From Cymbomonas tetramitiformis (taxonomy: Eukaryota; Chlorophyta; Pyramimonadophyceae; Pyramimonadales; Pyramimonadaceae), in contig LGRX02009892.1 in the NCBI GenBank assembly GCA_001247695.2, positions 1-27,444 of the forward strand: a stretch of 27,444 bases of DNA, in the 5' to 3' direction. The stretch's first letter is position 1, and each line of letters begins with the position of its first letter. The notes under the pieces were generated by a model, which worked only from the letters and a program-made list of their open reading frames with translations, was not told the origin of the DNA and searched no databases. The translations under genes were made by a program, and so were the position numbers. Positions 27,193 through 27,444 of this stretch are shown here, in pieces.

Positions 27193-27444
27193 GCGTTGCT
27201 GGAGGAATGCAGCATTCCGCATGCTCATTGTCGTACGACACGTTAGCAACAACGCCGTGCCTCCATCACCTTGAGGGGGGGGGAGAAGCGCTGATCACTA
27301 ATGATCATGCTGATTTGCCACCTCCAAAGCCGCCTGACATATCTTACGGCATGGTTGGTCATCATGCCACTTGTGCAACCAATGATCCATGCGAGGTACG
27401 GCAGACTGCCCACGATTTTGTTCCGCATGCAGGTGGTGAAACAT
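26148..27444 (+). CDS. Long open frame with basic 33-residue repeats and poly-Asp, runs off the right edge
   Basis: The ATG at 26148 follows an in-frame TAA by one codon, and the frame stays open for 432 codons to the window end with no stop. Residues 1-129 are mixed and Cys/His-rich (LCTLERVLSHDCACIGLYDF). Residues 131-163, 164-196 and about 197-225 are three tandem 33-residue units (WLAAKHRRQQLIAKRRCQRL, HRQQTEEL), strongly basic and helical, plausibly nucleic-acid binding. Residues about 226-312 are Ser/Pro/acidic. VAGGMQHSACSLSYDTLA occurs at 313-330 and 350-367 on both sides of 14 consecutive Asp residues (335-348). The C-terminal visible part is Pro/His-rich. No family is recognised. 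If the primer-binding site at 25928 is real, this is where gag of a copia-type element would start, but no zinc knuckle is visible in the visible part. Confidence 0.6.
26538..26822 (+). repeat. 99-bp coding tandem repeat, 3 units
   Basis: Units start at TAC 26538, 26637 and 26736. Units 1 and 2 are nearly identical, unit 3 is diverged and shorter. The 99-bp length keeps the reading frame. Confidence 0.92.
27084..27247 (+). repeat. 53-bp direct duplication around 14 GAT codons
   Basis: 27084-27136 and 27195-27247 (GTTGCTGGAGGAATGCAGCA...) are almost identical, 111 bp apart. Between them lies a run of GAT from 27150 to 27191. All lengths are multiples of three in the surrounding frame. Confidence 0.93.

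Noticed and set aside
1..27444. CRISPR arrays or prokaryotic operons
   Set aside because: Repeats are long satellites, minisatellites or foldbacks without spacer structure; genes are sparse, spliced and not clustered.

Overview
The window reads as eukaryotic nuclear DNA rich in repeats. Evidence is a gene whose best reading needs two GT-AG introns (5653-5846 and 6735-6824), LTR and LINE-type retroelement remains, a satellite array, several minisatellites, and no operon-like packing. An alga, other protist or plant-lineage genome would fit, but nothing here names the organism.

Layout. 1-4171: a G-rich satellite of about 200-bp monomers (about 20 copies), broken near its end by a 118-bp insertion with a 12-bp duplication. 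4174-4454: an orphan open frame. 4541-4850: a 112-bp tandem repeat. 5098-7031: a spliced gene whose product resembles the N-terminal part of Tnp2 (En/Spm-type) transposases but lacks the DDE catalytic part. 7190-7745: a minisatellite carrying 14 same-strand CCAAT boxes, 13 of them spaced 41-42 bp, followed by TATA-like sequence. 8946-12532: a complete gag-only LTR element (family A) on the minus strand with 256/259-bp LTRs and a 5-bp target duplication. 13041-13590: a 178-185-bp tandem array, then a truncated solo LTR of family A. 13990-14940: the decayed RNase H and zinc-finger end of a non-LTR retrotransposon. 15174-15380: a family-B solo LTR in palindrome-rich, GTAC-rich DNA. 16413-18540: two divergently oriented decayed genes of unknown family. 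19250-19800 and 22240-25800: foldback and minisatellite DNA built on GGCCATGTTT, GTAGGGCCCTAC and GTAAGT words. 20629-20698: a tRNA-like fold. 23058-24209: a truncated family-B element with a gag paralogous to family A. 26148 to the window end: an open frame of more than 432 codons with 33-residue basic repeats, a 14-Asp run and duplicated flanks; a copia-style primer-binding site lies 210 bp upstream.

Most of the sequence is mobile or repeat DNA. The best candidates for expressed genes are the spliced Tnp2-like gene and the open frame at the right edge. The features that stand out are the helically phased CCAAT array, the right-edge ORF, the two related gag-only LTR families, and a peptide motif (VVLDPxADFF) shared by two loci 8.5 kb apart.
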